Positions 44,611 to 54,873 of a stretch of 64,000 nucleotides of DNA are shown here, in pieces (the stretch's first letter is position 1; every line of letters starts with the position of its first letter). The stretch is taken from NCBI GenBank assembly GCA_003569165.1, contig BGOI01000001.1, positions 280,001-344,000 of the forward strand, read 5' to 3'. The notes beneath the pieces are model-generated. The model made no database searches, was not told the DNA's origin, and saw nothing but the letters and a program-made list of their open reading frames with translations. Source of the stretch: Opitutia bacterium. Its GTDB lineage: Bacteria; Verrucomicrobiota; Verrucomicrobiia; Opitutales; UBA953. A program made the position numbers and the translations under genes.

Positions 44611-45582
44611 ATGCGCTGGACCCGACTTCCTGAAACTCCCAACGCCCCCGGCTTCGGTGGCGCCTTCGTGGGTACCTCCGGCGACCTACTCCTTTGCGGC
44701 GGCGGCTCCAATTTCCCCGACAAGGCGGCCTGGGACGGCGGCGTCAAAGTCTGGCATGACGAAGTCTTCTCCCTCGCCAGCACCCGCTCCAAGAAGTGGG
44801 CGAGCCTCGGTAAACTGCCCCGCCCTTGCGGCTACGGCGTCAGTGTCTCGATTCGCCAAGGCCTCCTGATGATCGGCGGCGCTGACTCGCATCGCCATTA
44901 CGCCGACTGCTACACGCTTTCCGTCGAAGAAGGCGAACTCAAGGTCCGCCCCTTCCCCTTCCTACCCCGCCCGCTCGCCTATGCGACTGGCGCGCTCGTC
45001 GGCAGCAAAGTCATCGTTGCGGGCGGAACCGAACGCCCGGACGCCACCGCGGCCTCCTCCAGCGCCTTCGCCATCGATCTCGCCAATCTCAACGCCGGCT
45101 GGAAAGAACTGCCTCTCTGCGCCGGATCCGGACGCATGCTCGCCCAATCCGCCGGCACGAAGGACACGTTCTTCCTGTTCGGAGGCGTTGCGCTCAGCCC
45201 CGGAGCCAAGGGCGTCGAACGCGAATACCTTTCCGACTGTCACGCCTTCACCCTCGGCAAGGAATGGCGCCGACTCTCCGCGATGCCCCGCACAATCGCC
45301 GGCGCACCGTCACCCTGCCCGGTCTTCGACAACGAGATCCTCGTGCTCGGTGGCGACGACGGCAAAATCGCCGGTAAGGTCGAAGCCTCCAAGCACCCCG
45401 GCTACGCCAAGTCGGTCCTCTCTTACAATAAGTCTACCGACACCTGGACCGAAGCCGAAGAGGGTTCGGCCAACGTCCTCTCGACCGCTTGCACGAAGTG
45501 GTCCGGCGGCTATGCGCTGACCAACGGCGAGCTCCGTCCGTTCGTCCGCTCCGCCGAAGGCTGGTTGCTCCGCACGGAATAA
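44611..45582 (+). CDS. Kelch-repeat protein, N-acetylneuraminate epimerase-like (cytoplasmic form)
   Basis: 323 residues from the ATG at 44611; a GTG at 44581 would add ten without making a signal peptide. Six kelch blades are visible from repeated GG motifs (LLLCGGGSNFPD, GLLMIGGADSHRH, VIVAGGTERPD, TFFLFGGVALS, EILVLGGDDG). GGGSNFPDK in blade 1 is typical of NanM-type N-acetylneuraminate mutarotases and occurs again in the next gene. NanM speeds alpha/beta interconversion of sialic acid. NanM is normally periplasmic, so the absence of a signal is notable. First gene of the sialic-acid operon. Confidence 0.72.
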   Translation: MRWTRLPETPNAPGFGGAFVGTSGDLLLCGGGSNFPDKAAWDGGVKVWHDEVFSLASTRSKKWASLGKLPRPCGYGVSVSIRQGLLMIGGADSHRHYADCYTLSVEEGELKVRPFPFLPRPLAYATGALVGSKVIVAGGTERPDATAASSSAFAIDLANLNAGWKELPLCAGSGRMLAQSAGTKDTFFLFGGVALSPGAKGVEREYLSDCHAFTLGKEWRRLSAMPRTIAGAPSPCPVFDNEILVLGGDDGKIAGKVEASKHPGYAKSVLSYNKSTDTWTEAEEGSANVLSTACTKWSGGYALTNGELRPFVRSAEGWLLRTE

Positions 45583-45636
45583 GCGTTGGGGCTGGCAGGT
45601 CGCCGGAAAGGGACTAAAAAGAGTCCACTCCGGCGC

Positions 45637-46683
45637 ATGCTCCGCCTTAACCCATTACTCGGCCTCCTTGCGGCGCTCGCTTGTGCGCAGGCTGAGCCAT
45701 TGCCAGACCTGCCCGACCCGCTTGGCCGTGCTGGCATGATGGCGGCTGTCCTGCGTGAAGGGGACGGCAGCGAGGTGATCGTAGCCACGGGCGGCACCAA
45801 CTTCCCAGACAAGATGCCCTGGCAAGGCGGCCAGCGAAAATACCACAAGGACATCCTCAAACTTTCGCGCAAGGACAGCGCCTGGAGTTGGAGTAAAATC
45901 GGCGAGCTCCCCGAAGGGCTTGTCGGCGCGGCGTTCTGCGCGACGCCTAAGCGCGACGGACTCGTCATCGCCGGCGGAGCTTCGGCCGAGGGACATCGCG
46001 CGGACGTCTGGCTCGTCGGTCTGGATGGCAAGGTCACCCGCTTCGCCGAAAGCATGACCCGCCCGCGCGCCTACGCCGGCTTCACCTCGGCGAACGGACA
46101 TCTGATCGTCATCGGCGGCATCACCCGACCTGAGGACACCGCCGCTCTCGCCACGCTGACTTCACTCGACCTCGACGACCCCGATAAACCTTGGCGCACG
46201 ACCGACGCCGACCCTAGCTACGGACGGATCATCCCGCTCGTAGGTTCGGGGCTAGGCAAACTCGTCTGGGGCGGCGGCTGCTCACTCTCGGAAAAAGACG
46301 GCAAGCCGTTCCGCAGCTACCACGAGAACCTCGCCTTCCAGTCATCGCTCGACGCTGGCAACCGCTTCCACGGCCTGCCTCACGCACTCGCCGGCGCCGC
46401 CGGGCCGGGCGTAGCGACGGCGACGCACCTTTTCTTCGTCGGCGGCGACGACGGCACCCAATACGGCCATCCGTACGAAACGCACACGGGGCTGGCACGT
46501 CGCATTCTCGTCATGGATCTCGAGTCCCTCGAGGTGACCGACCTCGGCGAATGGCCGCACCCCGTCGCGGTCGCGCCACTCCTAAGACTCGGCGACGACC
46601 TCGTCACCTTAAGCGGTGAAGTCCGCCCCGGCGTCCGCACGCCCAAGCTCACCCGCTGGCCGATCCCGGCTAAATATCGATGA
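45637..46683 (+). CDS. Exported kelch-repeat protein, N-acetylneuraminate epimerase-like
   Basis: 348 residues from the ATG at 45637, with signal peptide MLRLNPLLGLLAALACAQA. The propeller shows VIVATGGTNFPDKMPWQGGQ, the NanM-like blade 1 motif, and later GLVIAGGASAEGH, HLIVIGGITRPED and HLFFVGGDDGTQYG. It is probably the periplasmic sialic-acid mutarotase partner of the signal-less paralogue just upstream; the two are clearly diverged rather than a fresh duplication. The last four bases overlap the start of the MFS gene (ATGA), so uptake and epimerisation are coupled. Confidence 0.78.
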   Translation: MLRLNPLLGLLAALACAQAEPLPDLPDPLGRAGMMAAVLREGDGSEVIVATGGTNFPDKMPWQGGQRKYHKDILKLSRKDSAWSWSKIGELPEGLVGAAFCATPKRDGLVIAGGASAEGHRADVWLVGLDGKVTRFAESMTRPRAYAGFTSANGHLIVIGGITRPEDTAALATLTSLDLDDPDKPWRTTDADPSYGRIIPLVGSGLGKLVWGGGCSLSEKDGKPFRSYHENLAFQSSLDAGNRFHGLPHALAGAAGPGVATATHLFFVGGDDGTQYGHPYETHTGLARRILVMDLESLEVTDLGEWPHPVAVAPLLRLGDDLVTLSGEVRPGVRTPKLTRWPIPAKYR

Positions 46684-47906
46684 ACGAAACTCCTTCCGCC
46701 TCCCGTACGGCATGGCTGGTCGTCATGCTGCTCATTCCGGTCGCATTGCTCAACTACCTCGACCGCCAGATGCTCGCGACGATGAAGTCGTCCATGCTCG
46801 GCGACCTGCCGGACATTCAGACCAAGGCGCAGTGGGGCCTGGTCCTTGGTTCATTCAAATGGGTCTACGCAATCTTCAGCCCCATTGGCGGCTACCTCGC
46901 CGACCGAATCAGCCGACGTCACGTCATCTGCTTCAGCCTCTTCGCGTGGTCCGCGGTCACCTGGGCCACCGGCCAGGTTAATAACTACGACCAACTGCTC
47001 TGGACGCGCGCTATCATGGGTATCAGCGAAGCATTCTACATTCCCGCCGCGCTCGCGCTGATCGCAGACTACCACCTCGGACCGACGCGTTCACGCGCGA
47101 TTGGGCTCCACCAGATGGGCATTTACATCGGGGTCATCATCGGCGGCTTCGCCGGCTACGCCGCGGACGAGCCGACCATCGGCTGGCGCGGCGCCTTCGC
47201 ATGGTGCGGCCTACTCGGCATCGCTTATTCCTTACCGCTTTTCCTATTCCTGGGTAACCGACCAGCGACCGAGCAGGCAACGGTCAGCCCGACCGCAGGC
47301 TCGACCGTCCGCTCGCTGCTCGGTAATCCCAGTTTCCTGCTTCTTGTAGTTTACTTCACCTTGCCCGCCATGGCGGCATGGGTCGTGCGCGACTGGATGC
47401 CTGACATCCTCCGCGAACGATTCAACCTCGGCCAAGGCAAGGCGGGGGTCTCCGCGGTACTTTATTGGCAAATCGCCGCTATCGTTGGCGCGGTGCTCGG
47501 AGGGTGGCTCGCGGACCGCTGGATGCGTACGAATATCCGCGGGCGCATCTTTGTCAGCGCGATCGGTACGTTCCTACTCCTTCCGGCCCTCTTCGGCGTG
47601 GGTAACGCGTCCACCCTGCTCATGGCCGTGCTCTTCCTCATCGTCTTCGGAATCGGCTGGGGCTTCTTCGACTGCAACAGCATGCCCATCCTGTGCCAGC
47701 TGGTCGGACCGGAACATCGCGCCACGGGCTATGGCCTGATGAACTTCGTAAGCATCAGCTGCGGAGGATTCGCTGACTGGATCTTCGGCGTCTTGCGAGA
47801 CCGGCACATGCCGCTGAACCTCATCTTTGGCGTCTTCGCCGGCATCGCCTTGCTCTCTATTTTTGTCGCACTCTGCATCCGCCCGCGCGAAAGCACCACC
47901 TCCTGA
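46680..47906 (+). CDS. MFS transporter, probable sialic-acid importer
   Basis: 408 residues with 12 predicted helices. The N-terminal NYLDRQMLATMKSSM and the loop motif GGYLADRISRRHVICFSLF are typical of the anion:cation symporter branch of the MFS, which includes hexuronate and sialate (NanT-like) carriers. A second loop motif GGWLADRWMRTNIRGR follows helix 8. The substrate is inferred from context: it overlaps the exported epimerase gene and is followed 2 bp later by the N-acetylneuraminate lyase gene. Confidence 0.82.
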   Translation: MNETPSASRTAWLVVMLLIPVALLNYLDRQMLATMKSSMLGDLPDIQTKAQWGLVLGSFKWVYAIFSPIGGYLADRISRRHVICFSLFAWSAVTWATGQVNNYDQLLWTRAIMGISEAFYIPAALALIADYHLGPTRSRAIGLHQMGIYIGVIIGGFAGYAADEPTIGWRGAFAWCGLLGIAYSLPLFLFLGNRPATEQATVSPTAGSTVRSLLGNPSFLLLVVYFTLPAMAAWVVRDWMPDILRERFNLGQGKAGVSAVLYWQIAAIVGAVLGGWLADRWMRTNIRGRIFVSAIGTFLLLPALFGVGNASTLLMAVLFLIVFGIGWGFFDCNSMPILCQLVGPEHRATGYGLMNFVSISCGGFADWIFGVLRDRHMPLNLIFGVFAGIALLSIFVALCIRPRESTTS

Positions 47907-47908
47907 CC

Positions 47909-48826
47909 ATGTCTTCCTTCAAGTTCTCCGGCCTCTGCACGGCCACCCACACGCCCTTCCATGCCGACGGCTCGCTCAACCTCGCCGTCGTCGAACAGCA
48001 GGCCGCCTTCCTCCGCGGGCACGGCATCACGTCCGTCTTCATCGGCGGCACCACCGGTGAAAGTAGTTCTCTCACCGCCGCGGAACGTGCGGCCCTCAAC
48101 GCCCGCTGGGCGGTCGTAGGTCCGGCCACCGGCATTGATGTCATCGTCCATGTCGGCGCCAACTGCCTGACCGAAGCCGCGGAACTCGCCGCCCACGCGG
48201 AGAAAAATCAGGCTAAGGCCGTGTCGATGATTGCGCCGTCCTACTTCAAGCCGCGCACCCTGGCCGATCTCGTGGCCAGCTGTGCGATGGTGGCCAAGGC
48301 CGCCCCGCGCACGCCGTTCTATTATTATGATATCCCCGGCATGACCGGCATCAGCGGCTTCCCAGTCGACGAATTCCTCAAGGCAGCTTCGCCGGTCATC
48401 CCGAACCTGGCGGGCGTGAAGTATTCCAACGCAGACCTCGACGCGATGCGTCGGGCGCAACTGCTGGAAGGCGGCCGCTTCGACCTACCCTTCGGCGTCG
48501 ATGAACGCTTCCTCGCCGCGCTCCGCGCCGGCGCCACGGCTGGCGTAGGCAGTACCTACAACTTCAACCCGGGCCCCTTGCTGCGGACCATCACGGCGCA
48601 TGCCAAAGGCGACGCTGCCCAAGCCGAATCCGAACAGGCCAAGGTCCAACCGGTCGTCGATATCCTTGCCAAGCGCGGCTACATGGGCGCAGCCAAAGCC
48701 CTGATGGGCCACCTCGGCGTGCCGCTCGGCCCCGCCCGCCTGCCCAACGGTAACCCCGACGCTGCTGAGACCAGGAAGATGATCGGTGAACTCGAAGCGA
48801 TCGGCTTCTTCAACTGGAATTTCTAA
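47909..48826 (+). CDS. nanA: N-acetylneuraminate lyase (DapA superfamily)
   Basis: 305-residue TIM barrel. Residues 46-52 are GGTTGES, the carboxylate-binding loop. Y140 in FYYYDIPGMTG and K171 in AGVKYSNADL are the catalytic Tyr and Schiff-base Lys. The YYYDIP-TG pattern and GVKYSNADL fit sialic acid aldolase (NAL) better than dihydrodipicolinate synthase, as does the operon with sialidase. It splits N-acetylneuraminate into N-acetylmannosamine and pyruvate. nanK, nanE and nagB are not in the window and must be elsewhere if the pathway is complete. Confidence 0.87.
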   Translation: MSSFKFSGLCTATHTPFHADGSLNLAVVEQQAAFLRGHGITSVFIGGTTGESSSLTAAERAALNARWAVVGPATGIDVIVHVGANCLTEAAELAAHAEKNQAKAVSMIAPSYFKPRTLADLVASCAMVAKAAPRTPFYYYDIPGMTGISGFPVDEFLKAASPVIPNLAGVKYSNADLDAMRRAQLLEGGRFDLPFGVDERFLAALRAGATAGVGSTYNFNPGPLLRTITAHAKGDAAQAESEQAKVQPVVDILAKRGYMGAAKALMGHLGVPLGPARLPNGNPDAAETRKMIGELEAIGFFNWNF

Positions 48827-48827
48827 T

Positions 48828-49916
48828 ATGCGACTCGCCCTCCTCCTTAGCCTGCTCTGCGTCCACTCCTTCGCGGCAGACGGAACCGACGTCATCGTCT
48901 TTGAAGCCAAGCAGAACTTGTCGCATCCTTCCGTGCGCATCCCTTCGCTGCTGCGTACGCAGAAGGGCACGCTGCTCGCCGTAGCCGAAGGCCGCGACAA
49001 ACCGACCGACCAAGCCGGCAACGACTTGGTGATCTCCTTCTCCAAGGACGAAGGCGCCACCTGGTCCAAGCCGCGCATCGCCTACGAACAGGGCGCGGAT
49101 AGTTGTAACAACCCATGCCTAGTCCAGGAAGCCAAGTCGGGGCGCATCTTCCTCTTCTACCAGACCTTCCCGGCCGGCGGACATGAGTTCGGGCGTCTAC
49201 CTGTCGGTCCAGCTGACCCGAAGGGAAATCGCTCCTGCCTCGTGACCTCTGATGATGACGGCATGACCTGGAGTAAGCCGACCGATGTCTCCGCGACGCT
49301 GAAGCCCGAGGAAGCCATCACCACCGCCTCCGGACCAGGCATCGGCATCCAGCTCAAGAGCGGGCCCAAGGCCGGCCGCCTAGTCATCCCCTTCAACTCC
49401 CAAGACGAGAAGAAGAACTTCTACAACTGGGTCGCCTTCAGCGACGACGCCGGCGTGACCTGGAAGCGCGGCGAAAAAGTGCCGCAGACCGACAAGATCC
49501 AGCTGAACGAAGTTCAGGTGGCCGAGTCCGTCGGCGGTGGCCTTTATCTGAATTCTCGCAGCTGGCGTAGCGGGTCCAGCCTGCGCAAGATTTCTTGGTC
49601 ACAAGACGCCGGCGAGACCTGGACCCAGGCCGCCGAGGACACAGTCCTGACCGACCCCATCTGCCAAGGCAGCCTGCTTCGCCTAGATGATCGTACGATC
49701 GCCTTCCTTAATGCCGCCGGACCCAAGCGCGCCAACGGCACATTGCGCCTGACGCATGATGATGGCCGTACCTGGGCAAGCTCACGCCTGACTTTCGCCG
49801 GACCGTTCGCCTACAGCAGCATGGCGCTTCTGAAGGACGGACGCATCGGCGTACTCTACGAGCCGGCCAGTAACACCGTCGTCAAGTTCCGCGCGATCGA
49901 TCCGGCTGGCCGCTGA
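48828..49916 (+). CDS. Exported exo-sialidase (BNR-repeat)
   Basis: 362 residues from the ATG at 48828, with signal peptide MRLALLLSLLCVHSFAADG. VRIPSLL is the RIP motif with the first catalytic Arg (R37). Five Asp-box-like turns are seen (SKDEGATWSKP, SDDDGMTWSKP, SDDAGVTWKRG, SQDAGETWTQA, THDDGRTWASS). FAYSSMALLKDGRIGVLYE near the end carries the catalytic Tyr and an acidic partner. It releases terminal sialic acid from glycoconjugates outside the inner membrane. It is the last gene of the operon, starting at the nanA stop codon, and converges with the next gene. Confidence 0.88.
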   Translation: MRLALLLSLLCVHSFAADGTDVIVFEAKQNLSHPSVRIPSLLRTQKGTLLAVAEGRDKPTDQAGNDLVISFSKDEGATWSKPRIAYEQGADSCNNPCLVQEAKSGRIFLFYQTFPAGGHEFGRLPVGPADPKGNRSCLVTSDDDGMTWSKPTDVSATLKPEEAITTASGPGIGIQLKSGPKAGRLVIPFNSQDEKKNFYNWVAFSDDAGVTWKRGEKVPQTDKIQLNEVQVAESVGGGLYLNSRSWRSGSSLRKISWSQDAGETWTQAAEDTVLTDPICQGSLLRLDDRTIAFLNAAGPKRANGTLRLTHDDGRTWASSRLTFAGPFAYSSMALLKDGRIGVLYEPASNTVVKFRAIDPAGR

Positions 49917-49919
49917 GTC

Positions 49920-50594
49920 TCAGTCGTTGGTGATGAACGGAGTCGATACGGCCTCGTCAGCAGGCTCGCCGTAATAATGTCGGATGGCACCAGCGAGGAA
50001 ATCTTTTACATCAACCGGCAGGAACGCCCCGAAGTGCGTCTCTTTGCCGAGCGACGTAATGACGATCGATTCGACCGGCTTCTTGTTATCACTCGACCCA
50101 CGGAAAGCCAACGTGACCGCTACCCCATCGCCCACCGGAAGCCGCCACGTCCAGCCGAGATAAGGCAGGATACGCCAGCGGACGACAAAGGCTGCGTCAC
50201 TCAGAGTCACGCGGTAGCGAGCAAGTGAGAACGCCAACCCGATCAGAAGGAACGGCACGTAGATTAGGCTCAGGGAAAGGAAATCCCACCAGTGCGGCTG
50301 AGTGATGAGAACGCCGTTCATCTTGACGGTGCCGCCACTGAGTCCAGCGAACATAAACGCCCCATGAACGCAGGTGAAGGCCAGCCAGATCCATCCGAAC
50401 CAGGTGCCAAGACGTACACCATAGCCGACGCCTTGGAAATCGACCGAAGAAGTGACCTTGGGATGACCCTTCGCCAACTCTTCTTCCGTCAACACTTTCG
50501 CCGGCCGACCAGCCTGCAGCGCCGCCTGCCGCGCTTCTGCCTCTTCCTTCATGCGGACGAGTTTAGCGCCGAGGGCGGGGATGAAGTTCAGCAT
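49920..50594 (-). CDS. Hypothetical membrane protein, paralogue of the next gene
   Basis: 224 residues. A charged N-terminal helix (RMKEEAEARQAALQAGRPAK) is followed by two membrane helices (about 82-108 and 120-142) and a C-terminal cytoplasmic domain with RYRVTLSDAAFVVRWRILPY and WTWRLPVGDGVAVTLAFRGS. The helix pair followed by a small beta domain resembles YcxB/PH-like membrane proteins, but I assign no function. WRLP-xxD-xVxVxLAxRG recurs in the neighbour at 50622, so the pair arose by duplication. Convergent with the sialidase gene, with 3 bp between stop codons. Confidence 0.6.
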   Translation of the reverse strand: MLNFIPALGAKLVRMKEEAEARQAALQAGRPAKVLTEEELAKGHPKVTSSVDFQGVGYGVRLGTWFGWIWLAFTCVHGAFMFAGLSGGTVKMNGVLITQPHWWDFLSLSLIYVPFLLIGLAFSLARYRVTLSDAAFVVRWRILPYLGWTWRLPVGDGVAVTLAFRGSSDNKKPVESIVITSLGKETHFGAFLPVDVKDFLAGAIRHYYGEPADEAVSTPFITND

Positions 50595-50621
50595 TACAGT
50601 GTGGTAGACTGATGGCTGGGC

Positions 50622-51266
50622 TTACGCAACGCCGTTGAAATAATGGTCAATCAGGATGGCGAGTCGGGCGCGTTCCTCGTGGTTCAGGTCATCGCCAAAT
50701 GCGATCTCGGCGTCGGCCGAACCCACGACCACGGACAACTGCGCATAGGAGCCATGCTTCCCGCCCAGCCGGGCGCCCCGGTAGGCGAGCCCCACGCGGA
50801 CTTCGTCGGCGATTGGCAGCCGCCACTCCTTATTAAGGCGACCGAAGACAAGGCGACGGACCACTAAGGCATCGTCGCCGAAGATCAGCTCATGTCTGCG
50901 CATGATCATCCGCAGCGGGAAGTAGACCACCGCGGCGGAGGGCAGCAGGAAGATGACAGCGGCATAAAGAAACGGATGGTCCGTGCGGTCGACCAGTTCG
51001 AAGGTCATGACGAAACACATCACCACACCCACCAGCATCAAGCCCACGAGCAGCAACCAGTTGCCGGTGCCGATGACGTCCGAACGGAGCGACCATCCGT
51101 CGGCGCGCGGCTCCTGCCCGGGCAAGGGTTTGACCAATTCGGCCTGGTGCCCTGGCAGGATACGAAGGCCCTTCGTGGCGACGGCCAGATACTCCTTCTC
51201 TGAGCGCGCGGCGCACCACTGCTCACACTCGACGAGCTGCTCCGACAAGGGCTTCGTTTCGGCCAT
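50622..51266 (-). CDS. Hypothetical membrane protein, paralogue of the previous gene
   Basis: 214 residues. A soluble N-terminal segment of about 70 residues precedes two helices (WLLLVGLMLVGVVMCFVMTF and FLYAAVIFLLPSAAVVYFPL) and a C-terminal domain with RRHELIFGDDALVVRRLVFG and KEWRLPIADEVRVGLAYRGA. The same WRLPxxDxVxVxLAYRG pattern as in the downstream gene identifies them as paralogues. The topology suggests a domain facing the cytoplasm that senses or buffers something at the membrane; no function is known. Gap of 27 bp to the next gene. Confidence 0.6.
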   Translation of the reverse strand: MAETKPLSEQLVECEQWCAARSEKEYLAVATKGLRILPGHQAELVKPLPGQEPRADGWSLRSDVIGTGNWLLLVGLMLVGVVMCFVMTFELVDRTDHPFLYAAVIFLLPSAAVVYFPLRMIMRRHELIFGDDALVVRRLVFGRLNKEWRLPIADEVRVGLAYRGARLGGKHGSYAQLSVVVGSADAEIAFGDDLNHEERARLAILIDHYFNGVA

Positions 51267-51351
51267 GGCTTGACCCTAAGCGATGCTTCCTCGCCGTCCA
51301 GCCAACGTCCGCTTGAACCAAAGCCGATTTTGGCTGTCCTAGAGGCACCCC

Positions 51352-52644
51352 ATGCGATCCCTCCTCGCCCTGCTCCTCCTGCCATTGGCCGCCCTGGCCG
51401 ACGGCGCCAAATACTCCGTGAGCTATCCGGCCTCAGACAAGCCCGGCGAACTCATCTTCCCCACGACCTACAACCTCTGGCTGCCCGAGGGCGTTAAGAC
51501 CGTCCGCGGCATCATCGTGCACCAGCATGGTTGCGGCACCGGCTCCAACAAAAGTGCCGTGACCGCGGCCGACGATCTCCACTGGCAGGCGCTCGCGCGT
51601 AAGTGGGATTGCGCGCTGGTCGGACCGGTGATCGGCGAGCCGGACAAGGCCAACTGCCGCATGTGGTGCGACCCGCGTAACGGCTCGGACCAGACTTACC
51701 TGCGAGCCCTCGCTGACCTCGCCAAGCAAAGCGGTCACCCCGAGATCGCGACCGCCCCCTGGTGCCTCTGGGGCCATAGCGGCGGCGGCTTCTGGTCGAG
51801 CATCATGCAGGCGAAATACCCTGAGCGGATTGTCGCCATCTGGTTCCGCTCCGGCACGGCCTACTCCTATTGGCAGAAGCCCGAAGACCCGACCAAGGAG
51901 CGCGCGATTCCTGAAGTCGTCCTCCCGCCCGCGGCCTACGAGATCCCGATGATGGCCAATCCAGGTGCGAAGGAGAACGGCGACAAGCGCTTCAACACCG
52001 CCTGGACTGGCTCGCTCGCGATGTTCAAGGCCTACCGCGCCAAGGGTGCGCCGATTGGCTTCGCGCCGGACCCCCTCACCTCGCACCAGACCGGCGATCA
52101 GCGTTACGCCTCTATCGCATTCTTCGATGCCTGCCTCGCGCTGCGCTTACCCGCGTCCGGCAACACCCTTCGCAAGATCGACCAGTCGAAAGGCTGGCTC
52201 GCCCCGCTGCTCGGCAACGAAGCCAAGCCCACCGGCGAATACTCCGGCGACAAGGCTGAGTCCAGCTGGCTGCCTGACGCGACCTTCGCCAAAGCCTGGT
52301 CGGAATACGTGAAGACCGGCGCCACGAACGACACCACGCCCCCGCCCGCGCCCTTCAACGTCGCGTCCAAAGCCATCGCCGAAGGCGTCGAGCTCACCTG
52401 GGATGCGCACGCCGACTTCGAAAGCGGCCTCCGGCAGTTCCTCATCAAGAAGGACGGCCAAGTCGTCGGCCGCGTACCGGAGAAGCTCGCCAACCCCTTC
52501 GGTCGCCCGCTCTTCCAAGGCGTGACCTATGGCGACACCCCGACGCAGCCGCTCGCGGCGATGCGCTTCGTCGACAAGGGTGCCAAGGCCGGCGCGAAGT
52601 ATGAGGTCGTCACGGTGAACTCCGCCGGCCTCGAGTCGAAGTAA
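51352..52644 (+). CDS. Exported alpha/beta-hydrolase (esterase-like) with C-terminal Fn3-like domain
   Basis: 430 residues with signal peptide MRSLLALLLLPLAALADG. The hydrolase domain (about 20-320) has the oxyanion region IIVHQHGCGTGSN and the nucleophile elbow WGHSGGGFW. The His is likely in DPLTSHQTGDQ. The C-terminal region from TPPPAPFNVASKAIAEGVEL to KYEVVTVNSAGLESK looks like a fibronectin type III domain, common in secreted polymer-degrading enzymes. PHB-depolymerase-like or feruloyl/acetyl-esterase activity is possible; the substrate is unknown. It diverges from the paralogous membrane genes and ends at a terminator shared with eno. Confidence 0.75.
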   Translation: MRSLLALLLLPLAALADGAKYSVSYPASDKPGELIFPTTYNLWLPEGVKTVRGIIVHQHGCGTGSNKSAVTAADDLHWQALARKWDCALVGPVIGEPDKANCRMWCDPRNGSDQTYLRALADLAKQSGHPEIATAPWCLWGHSGGGFWSSIMQAKYPERIVAIWFRSGTAYSYWQKPEDPTKERAIPEVVLPPAAYEIPMMANPGAKENGDKRFNTAWTGSLAMFKAYRAKGAPIGFAPDPLTSHQTGDQRYASIAFFDACLALRLPASGNTLRKIDQSKGWLAPLLGNEAKPTGEYSGDKAESSWLPDATFAKAWSEYVKTGATNDTTPPPAPFNVASKAIAEGVELTWDAHADFESGLRQFLIKKDGQVVGRVPEKLANPFGRPLFQGVTYGDTPTQPLAAMRFVDKGAKAGAKYEVVTVNSAGLESK

Positions 52645-52665
52645 GCGCCGCTTAACCGGACAACA

Positions 52666-52697
52666 AAAAGGGCCGCCCACTGGGCGGCCCTTCGTTT
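52666..52697. terminator. Bidirectional intrinsic terminator
   Basis: GGGCCGCCC (52670-52678) pairs with GGGCGGCCC (52682-52690), flanked by AAAAA on the left and TTCGTTTTT on the right. It ends the convergent esterase and eno genes. Confidence 0.9.
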
Positions 52698-52713
52698 TTC
52701 CTACGACCAGGGA

Positions 52714-54069
<1,356 letters not shown>

Positions 54070-54150
54070 CTAGGGACAAGGGGGGTGGCTGAGCGAGAAA
54101 AAAGGTGTTACGTTCGCCCGCCCGACCCTGCGGAAAACCCACCAAACAAG

Positions 54151-54181
54151 AGCCCCGGACTGGGTTCGCCAGGCCGGGGCT
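54151..54181 (-). terminator. Hairpin downstream of tRNA-Val
   Basis: On the minus strand AGCCCCGG pairs with CCGGGGCT and encloses an inner CTGG/CCAG stem, followed by CTTGTTTGGTGGGTTTT. It may terminate tRNA-Val, or lie in the eno leader. Confidence 0.6.
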
Positions 54182-54187
54182 TCGAAG

Positions 54188-54264
54188 TGGTGGGGTTAGA
54201 TGGACTTGAACCATCGACCTCCTGAATGTCAATCAGGCGCTCTAACCAACTGAGCTATAACCCC
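54188..54264 (-). tRNA. tRNA-Val (anticodon GAC)
   Basis: 77 nt with encoded CCA. Acceptor GGGGTTA pairs with TAACCCC, discriminator A. D arm GCTCAGTTGGTTAGAGC, anticodon stem CCTGA/TCAGG closing TTGACAT (anticodon GAC, codons GUC/GUU), T arm GATGGTTCAAGTCCATC. The GAC anticodon is Val; tRNA-Asp would read GTC. Confidence 0.94.
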
Positions 54265-54313
54265 AATAAAGAGGAAAGTGAACAAAGGGAGACGACCGCC
54301 CTCTGGCAAGCCT

Positions 54314-54808
54314 TCAATGTACGTCCCCGAGATAGGTGGCCGAACCGTCTTTGAGGGCCTTTGCGATGACCTCCCCCAAGCCCTTGGGCGAAAGGGGGTA
54401 ATCCACCAGACGGGCTAGCGGCAGCCATTCGAAACCGACCTGCCGACGATCGCGTTCCCGCCCCTCCCCGATCGGGGAAAGGTCCTCACAGAGACAATGG
54501 AAGACCGCCTCGACTTGATGAAAGTGCCCATGGATCCGATGCATGGCGTGGTTCTTGCCGACGTATTCGCGGAGATAGAGGAGACCCTGTGGCACGACCT
54601 CCAGGCCAAGCTCTTCGAGGACTTCGCGGCGCACGGTGTCGCGCAACGTCTCGCCGTGATTCTGGCCGCCGCCAGGGAGCACGAGGAACTCGCCCTCTTC
54701 CGTGCGAATGCGGACCGCGAGGATGTCGCCGTCACGAAGGATGACGGCACGAGCCGCCGTCCTGACCCCAGAGGAAGTACTACCGGACTGGCGACGAGGA
54801 GCGGACAC
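54314..54808 (-). CDS. Nudix hydrolase
   Basis: 164 residues with one Nudix domain. The Nudix box GGQNHGETLRDTVRREVLEE then LGLEV fits Gx5Ex7REUxEExGU exactly, so the metal-binding glutamates are present. The His/Met-rich segment (KNHAMHRIHGHFHQVEAVFH) after the box is unusual. It hydrolyses a nucleoside diphosphate linked to another moiety; the substrate is not predictable. Alternative starts exist within the Ser-rich N-terminus. It follows yebC by 65 bp on the same strand. Confidence 0.88.
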   Translation of the reverse strand: MSAPRRQSGSTSSGVRTAARAVILRDGDILAVRIRTEEGEFLVLPGGGQNHGETLRDTVRREVLEELGLEVVPQGLLYLREYVGKNHAMHRIHGHFHQVEAVFHCLCEDLSPIGEGRERDRRQVGFEWLPLARLVDYPLSPKGLGEVIAKALKDGSATYLGDVH

Positions 54809-54873
54809 AAAGCCACACTACCCAGACAAGCCGGACAGTGAAGCCGTAAAGCATAGGCGGAAATCCGCCCGGC

